A stretch of 64,000 bases of DNA from NCBI GenBank assembly GCA_027924585.1, contig BSBM01000426.1, positions 1,387,001 through 1,451,000 on the forward strand, written 5' to 3'. Positions 52,480-63,736 of the stretch are shown here, piece by piece. Position 1 is the first letter of the stretch. Every line of letters begins with the position of its first letter. The stretch comes from Larix kaempferi (taxonomy: Eukaryota; Streptophyta; Pinopsida; Pinales; Pinaceae). The position numbers and the translations under genes are program-made. The notes beneath the pieces are model-generated. The model did no database searches. It was not told where the DNA came from and saw only the letters and a program-made list of their open reading frames with translations.

Positions 52480-53285
52480 AAAATCTTATAAGATTCTTTT
52501 GAAGAAAAACTCCTTGGAAAGAAATTTCCTTTGAAAAAAACTTTCTTTGAAAGAAATAAGAACTCCTTGACAATAAATCATCTTTGAAAAAATCCATTGG
52601 AAAAGAATAAGAACACCTTCTAAAAAAATCTTGTTTGTAAAACCACTGGAAAAAGACTTCTTTGAAAAAATACCTAGGAAAAAAATTTCTTTGAAAAAAC
52701 CCTTGCAAAGAAATAACTCTTTTGCAAAAATAAGTTGGGAGAACAACTCTTTGAAAAAACCCCTTGGAAAAATACTTTGTAAAAAAACCTCTTTTGCAAA
52801 AATATCTAAAAAAAAAATACTTTGAAAAAACCATTTTCAAAGAAATAAACTCATTTGAAAAAATATCTTGGGAAAATAACTCTTTGAAAAAAACATTTTC
52901 AAAGAAATAAGAAGGAAAAATACAACTCCTTTGAAAAAATAACTTGGAATAAAAACTTTTTTGCACAAAATACTTTGGAATAAAAACTCTTTAAAACCAC
53001 CCTTTTGGAAAAAAAAATACCTTGAAAAAACTCATTGCAAAGAAATATTTGCAAAAATACATTAGAAAAAAAATACCTTGAAAAAACCCATTGCAAAGAA
53101 ATAAGAAGTGCAAAAATACCTCGGAATAAAAACTCCTTTTGCAAAAATGCCTTAGAAAAAAACTCTTTGAATGTATCCCTTGGAAAGAAATAGGAAGAAA
53201 AATATCTTGTAAAAAAAACTTGCTTTGCAAAAATAATCTCCTTTGCAAAAAAAATCTCCTTTGAAAACCCTTTAAAAAATATTAT
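52480..53285 (-). repeat. Subterminal A-rich minisatellite (CTTTGAAAAAAnn words)
   Basis: About 800 bp of irregular repeats of ACTCYTTTGAAAAAA, CCTTGGAAARAAAT and TGCAAAGAAATA, with composite units of about 40 bp. The Phe/Ser-rich frames here (such as 52478-52966 minus) are produced by the repeat. It lies between the transposase start and the right-end palindromes. Confidence 0.8.
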
Positions 53286-53399
53286 GACCAGAAATATGCA
53301 AAATTAAAATGTGTGAAAATAATGAATGTACTTAATTTTATTCATATAAGTTTAGACAATGATGTATTTTTTTTCGGGCAAACGAAATTTTTTATCTTT

Positions 53400-53472
53400 G
53401 GTTATTCGGTCGAATAACCTTTGTTGTAAATAACGGTTCCATTACGGAAAAAGGTTATTCGGTCGAATAACC
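53400..53472. repeat. Right-end pair of GGTTATTCGGTCGAATAACC palindromes
   Basis: Two identical 20-bp boxes at 53400-53419 and 53453-53472, each self-complementary except at the central two bases. They match the left-end boxes in core and orientation symmetry. Confidence 0.88.
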
Positions 53473-54684
53473 TATGAAACTTGAAAACTTCAGGTTTCCG
53501 CATAGCTTTCAGGTTTCTCCATTTTCGTTAGGTAAAAATAATCTTTTACACTACAAAGTGACTATCGGACTTGATACCATTAATTTCGTCATTGAATCTA
53601 CTTTCTGAATATATAGATTTTGTTGTGTATAGGTGAGATCTGATATTTTTAATTTTTTTTTCTTATCATGTGTCGAGTTTGGTTTCATCTCTTTCAAAAT
53701 GCGGTGAAATGAAAAATCCTTAGCTTTAAAAATACACCACCATAAAAATTGAAAAAACTATGTTGCAGTTAATTGACGTGTCTACTTCAAAAGGGTATTC
53801 ATAGATTTTTTAGTTTTATGTTCAGTTGAGAGAAAAGCTTTGAGACAAAAAAAACATGTTGAAAATCGACAAGGTTTTCCCATTGATCGAATTCAAAAAA
53901 ATATAATAATTAGTATATAGATCCATTGGTTACAAACTTATAGCCATGCAGTAGTATATTGTGTGTAGATTGTCGTAGCATATTTTGTTTTTGCAAAAAA
54001 CAAGTTTAACAATGATTTTACAGTTGCGACAAAACATGGCTATTTTGTAGTCCTTTCATTTTATAAGAGCACACTGTCAAACATTTTCCGAATTGACATA
54101 TCAAATCTCAATATAAAAAACTGAAAAAATTATGAATAGAAAGCTAACATAATTCTCTAAAAGTTTTTTTTTTAGGGAAAAGTGAAATTCCAAATAAAAA
54201 TATCACTTTTATTCGTCCAAAGTTGGAAAACATGAAAAAATCAGATTTATTTTCTCACGGGACCCCCCAAAATAGACACCCATCTTCATGGACTCACCCA
54301 AAATAATACTTTGTGGTTGATTCGATAACCGATGTTCATGGCAATCTGATTTTTTTTTATGAACTGCGTGTCACAAAATTCCATTGAAAACGAAAATAAT
54401 CAATGGTCTATTAGTAACAAATCTTCTAGTATCTGCAAACAAAAAAACACACACACAACCTAGCCAATAAAATATTATGTTTCAATGTTTCTAAGTATAT
54501 TGCTTGCATGTTCTACAATTTTTGGAACACAACACCAGATACATGATACGATGTCCATAAATAATATGAGAATTGTCCAATAAAATTTACATCAATTAAA
54601 TGTAGAAGTTGTCAAAATATACAAATCACTAAATGAATTATTGTCTGTATAATATGACGGTCATTTGAAGTTGAATGTCTTTAA
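53473..54684. other. AT-rich spacer, no gene seen
   Basis: Only short A- and T-runs and a (CA)n stretch near 54446-54458 stand out. Confidence 0.5.
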
Positions 54685-55305
54685 CTAATGCCCCATTTTT
54701 GTGCGAGGCCCGAGATAATTCAACAAAGAACACAACATTGTTTTTATAGTTATTTCTCTCTCTTGTGAACCATCAAATGTCCAACTAGTTGGCATTTCCA
54801 AGCAGTTTTCCTTGCTATTATATGTTGAATTATATTTCCCTTCATCTATAAACAATATGTCTATTCTTTTATATATATCTCCATATTGGATAAGTACATT
54901 CTTGAACGAATTTTTGTATATGTGCAATACTTCCCCAACATTATAGTATACAGACATTAAGTAATTATAAATAGTACTATGTTTACATTGCTCTCGACCC
55001 CAAATAAATATAAATTCTTCATTCTTCAACCATTCAAATATACCAAGGAATTTTTTAATTTCCATGTTGTCGAGTGAGGAAAACCACAAAGCAATGTCAA
55101 AATGTTCTCTGACAAAACTGATAATATCGGGACTGAACATCAGTGCATAATAACGATAGAAATTATGGACAAAATGAGGTTGTTTGGAAAAATATTCAAT
55201 GTTGGATAACATCTGAACTCCAAAGAGAAATCCCTCTACTCCTAGGACCAATAGTTTCTTTTGCGGCGATATCCGGACTGCATAGAAAAATCGTGACTAT
55301 ATATA
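54685..55305 (-). pseudogene. Second FCP1/NIF-like (HAD phosphatase-like) domain, catalytic Asp missing
   Basis: An exon begins after TTTCTATGCAG (about 55295) and reads PQKKLLVLGVEGFLFGVQ, then RYYALMFSPDIISFVREHFD, IALWFSSLDN, EEFIFIWGREQC and RIDILFIDEGKYN, ending SLLNYLGPRTKMGH at 54685. The order matches the NLI-interacting-factor/FCP1 fold: motif I (normally DxDGT/L), a hydrophobic 'vgiWSS' strand, an 'fvWDreqCt' segment, and a late 'DDspyK' acid motif. Here motif I is GVEG, so the nucleophilic Asp is absent; the frame itself is open for 188 codons. It lies just downstream of the first such domain and may be the C-terminal half of the same gene or a tandem copy. A pseudo-enzyme or a decaying gene are both possible. 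Confidence 0.6.
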
Positions 55306-55659
55306 TAACCATAACAATAACACTGTGTTCATCAAGTTAATTATCACAAACATGCAACTGTAAATGAATATTTTGATTTCCAAAATTAATACAAAATTCA
55401 CCCAAAATTTCACAGATTCAAATGATTTAATAAAAGCATCACACTAAACTCTTAATATGTTAGATTCAAATGAAAATAGCAACGTCACCGAAAAAAACAG
55501 AAAACATATTGAATGATTTAAAATATCCATAGGTTACATCTAATATTTCTCGCTCTTGAAAGAGGCAATGATAGGTCACATTTTATGGCTATCACTCAAC
55601 TAGAAGAAGGAATTGAAGGTTTAGATATCAGTTGATTCCTGCATTTTACAAAAATGCTG

Positions 55660-56280
55660 CTAGAGTCGATGTACCAATTCACTATCTTCCCTAGCGGATG
55701 ATGCGATAAAGGGCTTACTCAAAATATAGTTTTCACATGGATGTGCTTTCACATCATCACCCTCCAAAACAATCATTGATGTATTACTTTGAGAAGATTT
55801 CATTGGGAACTCCTTAAACACACTCTCCATATTTTTTTTTGTATTTCCTTTTTTATCGTTCGTACATCTCTCTCGAAACCATAAAACCAAAATTTGTTCC
55901 CCATATGTTTTTTCTGCACTACATGCCCTCAAAAATTTTGTAAACAATGACTTCCCCTCATTGACCCCACATTTAGATGACCAAATCCCAACATTGAATT
56001 GGGAAAGACATAATCCCAAAAATTGTATGGCATATGTTCGTGACTCATATGAAGTTTCCTTGTGTTTAAATTCAAATTCAACAACAATATTTTCTTCCCC
56101 CTGTTTTTCCTTTTTGCCTCCAACAATATTTTTTTATTTCTTTTTTTTTTCTCTTTTGGAGCCATTTTCTGTGACTTTCTTGCATAACAGAAAACCTTCC
56201 ATTTCTAATATCAATAAAAAATTTGTATGGGGAGCTGCACAGAAATATTGTTTGTCATTATATATTTCAGAATAAATTTG
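55660..56280 (-). pseudogene. First FCP1/NIF-like domain, catalytic Asp missing, one frameshift
   Basis: After an acceptor TTCTGTGCAG (about 56245) the exon reads NFLLILEMEGFLLCKK, where the HAD motif I should be DxDG. A Lys-rich insert follows (KREKKKRNKK, ILLEAKRKNRGKK), then HMPYNFW. A 1-nt shift near 56015-56027 is needed to continue SQFNVGIWSSK, EQILVLWFRERCTND, a Ser-rich stretch and NTSMIVLEGDDVKAHP, ending at 55660. Motifs come in the same order as in the second domain, and the nucleophile is again replaced (EMEG). The late motif LEGDD keeps one acidic pair. The frame also breaks into a stop shortly after the Lys-rich insert when read without correction, so this copy is probably non-functional. 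Confidence 0.55.
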
Positions 56281-56299
56281 TTTCATCAATTTAAGCAGA

Positions 56300-59200
56300 A
56301 AATAATCTTTGTCATTTACCTATCAATGCTAGGCCACCATTTGAGTGGTGAGTAACATTGTTGGAGATACCATATTTTGACACCAAGACCTTACCTGGTT
56401 CATTATTATCCAAGCTATCGCTTGGCTCCTTATTATCCAATGTGATTTGTTGGCTAATATCCACGGACATCGTCGATCCCAGCTCTAGTTGTGGATGATC
56501 CACATGTTGAATAGCAATCCAATCATCTTGGCCTGGAAATTTGCAGGTATACATTTTATATAGATTTTTGCAAGTATTCAAGGTCACTATCCCCGTTCAT
56601 AATTTAGTTAATTTAACCAAGATCTTTGAAAAATAATTTTTTTACCTTCTTGTCCATCTTGTTCTCCAGTTTGGTAGTTCTTTGTGGATTCTCCATCACA
56701 TTCAATGTCGTCATTAGATACTATAATTTTATTGGACGATACCTGAGTGTGCTCTTTATTTGAAGTTGTATTAGAATATGAATTTGAATCTTCTTGAAGT
56801 TATTGAACATAACCGACCGTGAAAATTAAAATACAATGAAATAAGACATCTGAAAATGTTAATACAAATACCTTGGTTTATACCCAATTCATGATAGAAA
56901 CTGTTCATAAACAACTCTTTTTGTACTGTCTCCACAATAGAAATAACTATTCTACTTGGCGACCTAATAAAGGAATGAAGAACTCTACCTCCTGCGTACA
57001 ACGAAGGAACTTTACCTTGAGAAGAGACCAGTTTGAAAACTATGTGGTGTTGGTTGTGGAGCCTAATCTCCAGATTCAGAGATATTATTATTCAGCCGTG
57101 TCCATACCCCAGGTTTGGTTATGATCCCGGCATGACCTTAGGGAGGTCTGGGGGGCGTAGGGTCTAGCAGGCCCCCGTCGAAGGTTCGGGGGCAGCGCCT
57201 ATGAAAAGGGTGTTTGGGGGAAACGCCCCCAAGTTACGTGGGTTACGAAGGTTTGGGGGGAAATGCCCCCGAGAAAATGGGGGTTCGAGGGCATAGCCCC
57301 CGAGGAAAATTTTTGGGGCTGTTTTCGCCACTAGTTTTTGGGCCCATGGTTTTGGGTAACCCGTGGTATTTTCCCATTGTATTTCCCTTATAAAAGAAAG
57401 ACATTGTAATACGGCTAGGGTTGATGTATTAGGTTTTATGCATTGTAAATATCTCTGAGATCAAAGAAGAGAGACTGTGAGACAGTGGAGAGGAAGTGCA
57501 GCGGTTGTGCTGCAGGTTGTATCCCTTCACTTTGTTGGACGGAATAATAATAAGGACTGGCAACTTCAGTGTGGACGTAGCCCAAGTTGGGGTGAACCAC
57601 GATATATCTGTGTCTCTCTTATAATGTGTGTGTGATTATATTTGCATTTCTGTTTATTGTTATTGATTTGCGATCTTGTTTTTCTAACATGTGATCCCAG
57701 AATTTATGTGTCCTTTCTTTTTACAAAACACGGATTCTCAAACTATCATTGTTAACCTTGGGCAAAGGTAAATCAATCATTGGTAGGCCCTCATCCTTCC
57801 AATCCATATCCAATTGAAAAGTAGAAAAATTATCCTCATCCATTCCAATTCTCCAACAATGTATGATAGAGAATACTCTAAATAACTCCTTGGAGAAATA
57901 TATATAAACTCCCTTGGTAGGATTCCACGTTACCTTTTTTTATTTCTTGCTGAAAAGTGTGAAAGCTTTATAAATCATACAAGATTTTTCCATATCAGCT
58001 TAAAAGATACAAGTACATGCCACTTCATTTGATTCTAAGTAGTACACAAATACAAGCATATATTCTTCTACCGAGGCACTATCACAATTACACATATCAA
58101 CAACAACACATTCATAGCTGATTGTCGCACCAAAAAATGCAATGGATCTTAGTGTGTTGACCAAAGATGTAGGATAACAACATTGACAAGAAAAATGTGA
58201 GCTATCTTTGACAGAGTAAATGGACACACCCATCCCCTCTTTATTGATATATATGGTAAATATTTTCTTAGCATCATTTGGTAATTTGGTACCATTATCC
58301 TCTTCATATTCTTTCTTTCTCATTTTACCCGGAGATTTTGCTTCATTTTCGGAGCATAAAATATTACACAGTTGTTGAAGATGATTTGGTGCAATTTTAT
58401 AGATTTCGATGACATTATCGTTGGTGATAATCTGTGATCCAAAATTTTGAACATCATGAATTTTGAAATATTCTAAGATCGAATGCCCGGTTGACCTCTC
58501 ATCCTTGATTCACTTGCAATAATGATAAAAAGTATTTGCGCAAACATCTTTGTTGATGGATGTACTCATCCAAACAGATCCGTTGATTATATTGTCCACC
58601 AAAGCGGTCAATTCATATTCATTAATATCACACAATGGTCTAAAAAAATTAGATCCATGATTCTTTATCTTATTTTGAGCAAAATCAACCTAAGGAACCA
58701 CTTTTGTAAAGCTCGAATACATACATCCATTTTCTCCACATTTGATCTGATGTCAAAACAAGAGTTAGCTTGTCTTTAAGGTTGTCCTTTGTTTGAACAA
58801 CAAAGATATCCATACATTCACCTTGGAAAGACTACAAACATATAAAATTAAATATAATATTTAATTTTCTAATTTCATAACACAGGAAACAATCTAAAGA
58901 CTTTGATTGATAAGAAGAAAAATTATATACCCACCAATCATCACTAGAAGCGTTTCCCTTTCTCGAGCGGGATGGCCTACCGCATGATATCCATTTCTCC
59001 CTTGCTTTTACAACTTGATAAATGAATGGAGTGTCTGCAAATTACTTGTTTGATAAATTTTGTTGTTTGCAGAATTTATTAATAATGTTTTGAGGAACAT
59101 CTTTATGTAGAAGAGGAGTTGTTCGATGCCGATACCTTGAATGGACTGATTGATATTTATCAGTTTCAATGATTTATTTTTTATTTTTTTTCTGTGTAGA

Positions 59201-60145
59201 AATAGTATGCTGCCCATCCAATATATACAAATTTACTGAAGAAAAATTAATTTCGTCTTCATTTCTAGGAATCAATCCCAACATGGTCTCCTTATTGAAA
59301 GACAATATAATAGCTTCTCTCAATATTGTTGTAAAAGGTGAGACAAGAGATAAAATCAACTTTTCCACAACCTTCTCATTAACTTTTCAATATTGCAAAT
59401 GTGGAGGAGCAACAACACATCTTGTTACGTCAATAGAAAAAACATTCTCATTGAACAAAAAGTATTTGTTTTGTTCTTGTTGAACTTCTTTTGAACTTTC
59501 GAAGCTCTTAGTCGCTTTGTGCATCATCGCTATAGAAGGACTTGATTTGCATGCTTTGAAGGAATATTTGGTCACATATTTTTCAATATGATTGAGAAAT
59601 GTTCTTCTAAGGTAGAAAATAATATTTTCATGGTCTACATTTGTCAATGTCTTTTCAATATTCATGTGATGTAATACGTATGAGGTTTTTGCAGATGGGA
59701 TTCTTTTCTTCCATACCGACAAAATTCCTTTCTTCAAAGATGACGCGGTATTAATTCTGGGTCGATTACAAACATCATACGAGGGAAAAGCCCACCCTTG
59801 CTTTGCACAGTAAACCAGATCTGAATCAAGACCACTTTTCATTAGATCTGGTCGAAAATTACAAATTATAAGATCAGTCTGTCAAAGGAAACACCGGTCA
59901 CTCTCGACCACTTCAACTTGAACATATAATAAATCGTCATAAATGGGATCTGCAGATGTCAATATTTCAGCTCGAGTTGGAGCTCCTTCCACATCCAAGA
60001 AGAATAGATATAAATCCATGTACAAATTATATGGTTCATCCATCTCAACATACCATCCATGCTTGAATAAACCAAGGTTGTGATATTTTAACAAATAAAG
60101 GAACGAGATTTCCTGGTATTGACTAAGGTTCAACAATGCATACAT
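56300..60145 (-). pseudogene. N-terminal and middle parts of a degenerate multi-exon gene with a DGQH motif
   Basis: From MYALLNLSQYQEISFLYLL (60145) one frame stays readable for about 1 kb, with TGA at 59882 and 59387 and TAA at 59174. It contains NLYILDGQHTISTQKK (about 59225-59178), resembling the DGQH box of DGQHR/ParB-like domains. After an intron (about 58934-58833) come DIFVVQTKDNLKDKLT, TSDQMWRKWMYVFELYKSG and NIINGSVWMSTS, then a Cys-rich segment (HFSCQCCYPTSL). Next is FSTFQLDMDWKDEGLPM. Removing the solo LTR at 57048-57689 restores HIVFKLVSSQGKVPSLYAGG, then HSFIRSPSRIVISIVETVQ. Exons near 56860-56630 and 56560-56390 lead to the FCP1/NIF-like domains. I do not recognise the whole protein. 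Stops, and an LTR in an exon, show this copy is dead. Confidence 0.55.
57048..57689 (+). mobile_element. Solo LTR, 642 bp, Copia-type, inside an exon
   Basis: Runs TGTTGG...CTAACA. Flanks TGTGG (57043-57047) and TGTGA (57690-57694) agree at four of five bases. It contains a TATA box (TTATAAAAG, 57388-57396) and the block GTGGACGTAGCCCAAGTTGGGGTGAACCACG (about 57573-57603). Three GC-rich hairpins lie in its left half: GGGGGAAACGCCCCC, GGGGGGAAATGCCCCC and GGGGG...GCATAGCCCCC. Deleting it and one target copy rejoins the interrupted minus-strand frame, which supports these exact ends. Confidence 0.8.
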
Positions 60146-60604
60146 GTTTTATCTGCAAAACAGTAAATATTGTGTAGTTAATATATGAATGCATACAATG
60201 TTTATAATTATCAATTAGTGTTTTAATATTGGATGTATATTTGAAAATGTTTAGGCGAATGATCGATAGAGAAGGAACGACAGCTCATTTCCAAAATCAA
60301 TCGATTGATTAAGAACAAATATGCTAGCATTATCCATGAGAGATCGAATGCACATTTTATATAGTCATTTGAGATAGAATTGATCATAGAAGGAGAGATA
60401 ATTATTTCTTATTAACTGTCATTTTAATTTGGTATTTGTGCTAGAAATAAACAGATCAAGAATATTACAGAAAGTCACATTTAAATCAACTGCTACTCCT
60501 TACCATTTAAATTGATCTTTATTGTGGTTTGTAGAACATGGATCGATGCAAGAAGGAGCATTTGTTCCTTTCTAAAGGCTACTTATGTCAAAGTTATCTA
60601 GGTA

Positions 60605-61245
60605 GAATATCTCCATGATATTCTTGATATTTGGAGAGTATACGAAAGGGCATCCAGTCCTTTTTGGTCATTCTTTTACTAATAGTTCTATAATACAGAA
60701 ATGGTCGTTTGATCATTCTTGGGCTCACCATTCTGGATATAAGTGAATTGTTGGGCAACCATTCAAAGCTTCAATAGTTTTACAATTCTCTAATAAACGA
60801 AGGGGCAACCGATCCTTTCACTCCATGATATTCTTCATATTTGGAGGATATAGGAAGGGGCACCCGATCCTTGTTGTGTTTTACATTTCTCTCATAAATG
60901 AAGGGGTGACCGACCCTTCTTGTGATAAGTATTATTTTCGTAATAGATCTATAATACAAGAAGGGTCAATTGTTCCTTCCTATTTTCACTATTCTGGATA
61001 TAGATGAATTGCTAGATGCCCATTCCTTTCGCTCCATGATATTATTGATATTTGAAGGATAGAAGAAGGGGCTCTCGATCCTTCTTGTGTTTACTATTCA
61101 TACTAATCTTAGAATACAGGAATGGTAATTGTTCATTCTTATGTTCACCATTCGGGATATAATTGAATTGTTGTCCAAGCTTTCATAGATTAAATATTTT
61201 TACATTTCTCTCTTAAATGAAGGGTCAACCGACCCTTCTGGTTTT
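60605..61245 (+). repeat. About 210-bp tandem array, three units
   Basis: CTCCATGATATTCTTGATATTTGGAG or variants at 60611, 60820 and 61032, each followed by GGGGCACCCGATCC, GAAGGGGYGACCGACCCTTC and CACCATTCTGGATATA words. An open frame at 60825-61007 is repeat-borne. Confidence 0.8.
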
Positions 61246-62017
61246 AATAATTAATTATTTAAATTTTATTTTACTGTTACTCTAAGTATTAAAAGTATTA
61301 TTATAAATAACATTGTTATCTTTTTAATAAACTATATTATTATGATCAATTTATAGATAAATTATATACTTATATAATTAATATTACATGTTTGGAAAAA
61401 AAAACTTTAACTCTATTTTTTAATTTTATAACATTTATATGTACTAACTATTAATTTGATCATGATTTCAATATTTAATATATTAATATGTTAGATACAT
61501 ATAAATTAGTTTGTGCTAGTATTAAAGTGGTTGTATAGTTTTACTATTAGAGAGATAGGTCACAAGTAAGTGTCACGAACAAGTTATCTATTACTTGATC
61601 TCCATGCTTAGTTGTAATCACCTTCTTTAGTTAAATGGATTGTCTATCACTACCTGTTACCCATGCATGAGCTACTTGTGACCCATGCATGAGCTACTTG
61701 TGACCCATGCATGATCTACCAGTTATCCATGCATCAACTACCAATTATTTTTTATATTTATAATTGTTTATTTTGAATTTTGAACCTCGACCATAAAATC
61801 AATCTTGAGAGTACACTTGTCTCATCCTCTTTCAATCTAGGAATAGCATAGATGGTAGTTCACCCCAAATTCTAAAATATAACACATATCAGTGTAATTA
61901 TAAATATAGATGTTAAATTTATTGAGGGGTTTAGATGTTTAGCAATATTATTATTATTATTGAAGGGACACTTTTATTTGTAAATATTATTGATTTGAGA
62001 TTAAAAATTAAGAAATA

Positions 62018-62043
62018 ATATATATATATATATATATATATAT
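62018..62043. repeat. (TA)n microsatellite
   Basis: Pure TA run at the left border of the GC-rich insertion. A matching (AT)n run at 63009-63039 marks the right border, so both may be target-site or tail sequence. Confidence 0.95.
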
Positions 62044-63003
62044 TTTCCTTGGAAAAAGTCTGTAATTTTATTTCAACAAGATAAAAAAATTACATTCTGC
62101 ACATGTAATAGGATCACATAGATCACTACATTGTCACATATTTACATTCCCATGGCTCGGGAACAAACCCTCAAACGCCGAAAAAAAGATAAAAAACCAG
62201 TGAATAAAACAGGCTTCAAACCCACCAAAAACCAGAACCACATAAGAGATCCATAGCTCCCAGGATCTGCCTCCACTCCTCACGCTCCACTCCCGTATGC
62301 ATCCTCCTACCTCCCAGTAGCAAAGGCAGTCCAGCCTCAATAAAGAGGGATATGACAGAGCTCCCTGTAGCGAGCAGGAAGGCAGTGACTATAAAGTGAG
62401 CAGCACCCAGAAAAGGCAGCAAACCCTGTAAACAATGAGCAGGAAACCGATCCTATCCACGAAATCCACAAACCAGAAAAATGAAAAACACAGCTCATCC
62501 AAGCCGACCACAGCCCTCAAGATCCGGAGATGGGTACCTCGGCTAGCCTCCTTCATCGACTGGTGCCAAGAACAAAATCCTCCGGCCTCCAAGAACCCAC
62601 GGAAGCCCATGAACCGTCGTCTGAGACCAGCCACAACAACCTGTGCACAACGCCCTCCACTAACGTAGATCCTTCAAAGCCGACCCTCAACGGAGGTGCA
62701 GGAGATCCGCTTCTGTGGACACCGCAGCAGACTCAGCGGCCTCCTAAACCGACGAAAAAGATCAGTCATCCAGAAACCCTCGTTTAAACCTGGAGGAGAA
62801 AACGCCATAGCAAAGAGCCCCTGTAAACGAGACTACCGGACACCACCACCGGAAGAATAGCTCCGCCCTTCAGAAAAAACCTGCAACAAACACACAGCGG
62901 CTATGTACAGAAAAGAAAGGGCGGCTGGGCCAAGCCCTGGCCGCCTAGGCTAAACGCAGAGACGACTCTCAAAACAAAGCTAGGGCACCTCCCCAGAAAA
63001 TCC

Positions 63004-63008
<5 letters not shown>
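62044..63008 (-). mobile_element. GC-rich insertion, possibly a LINE-derived retroposon
   Basis: Sharply more GC-rich than its surroundings and flanked on both sides by (AT)n tracts (62018-62043, 63009-63039). Read on minus it starts GGGGATTTTCTGGGGAGGTG and ends TACAGACTTTTTCCAAGGAAAA, before the (TA)n. The GC-rich 5' end and A/T-rich tail suggest a non-LTR retroposon with its coding part deleted. No endonuclease or reverse-transcriptase motif is present, and frames in it (68-85 codons) are not convincing. Confidence 0.45.
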
Positions 63009-63043
<35 letters not shown>

Positions 63044-63736
63044 TTATAATTAAAATATTTCATTTCCAAATTTAGTATATATTTTATATCAATAGCTCTT
63101 TATATTTAAAATTTGGTGTGGATTAGCAAGTATGATTTTCCTAAATTGTAAGAGGATGAGACAAGTGTACTATCCAAATTGATTTTATGAGTGTGGTTAA
63201 TAAATTGAAATAAGCAATTATATAAAAAAAGATATAAAAAATAAATCTAGTTGATTCATGGATACCTCTAACTTATGCATGCATGGATAACTGGTAGAGA
63301 AAAGAGCAATTGAGAAAAATGGTGATAACAAGTAGCATGGAGAACAACATATAAGTTGTTAGTTGCACTAAACTTCTGGCTATTTATTGGTATTCACCAT
63401 CCGCAAGTTAAGTGACTGTACTAATTTAAAATTAGAAAATTAATTAAAGCATTTGTGTTTTTTTATAGTAACCTGTAAAAATAGAAACCAGAAACCAGTA
63501 AGACAATCTTTAATCTGTTCCACTAAGGATTCCAAAAAAGTTTTCGAAAAAAGTGGAAATCATTAAGCAATGCGACACTATAAATTCAGCAGAAGGAAAA
63601 CGAAGGTTTCGTTTCGGCCTTCATCTTTTAAGATACAATTTTGAGTAACATGTTACAAACGGCTTCAAACCTATGACAGTTCAAAGGAAATAGCTTGGGA
63701 CTCTCGTTTCTCGATGGCGCTCACAAGTCCGATCTT

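Larger units (their letters stand above)
42696..53472. mobile_element. Candidate large DNA transposon (about 10.8 kb) bounded by TTATTCGG/CCGAATAA palindromes
   Basis: The left edge reads GGTTATTTGGCCGAATAA (42696-42713). The right edge, read on minus, starts GGTTATTCGACCGAATAA (53472 down), an 18-bp inverted pair with two mismatches. Several further ATTCGG/CCGAAT palindromes lie just inside each end. Between them are a forward multi-exon gene (44433 on), a convergent spliced DDE-like transposase (52356-49293), a pair of 234-bp hairpins and A-rich subterminal repeats. Similar ends plus a transposase gene are the hallmarks of a DNA transposon. No clear target duplication is visible, so the exact ends are uncertain, and the superfamily is not settled (a Sola-like or KDZ-like origin is only a guess). 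Confidence 0.55.
61590..63380. mobile_element. Long inverted-repeat (foldback/MITE-like) element with a central insertion
   Basis: Left arm about 61590-61960 and right arm about 63080-63380 are inverted copies; for example TACACTTGTCTCATCCTCTT at 61813 and its reverse complement near 63151. Other shared words are CATAAAATCAAT, ACCAGTTATCCATGCAT and TCTCCATGCT. Arms of 300 bp or more at roughly 75-80% identity with an AT-rich centre fit a foldback element. Short CCATGCATGAGCTACTTGTGA repeats lie in the left arm (61655-61740). Confidence 0.7.

Noticed and set aside
52478-52966. 162-codon Phe-rich minus-strand frame
   Set aside because: It is a direct product of the TTTGAAAAAA minisatellite; neighbouring frames look the same.
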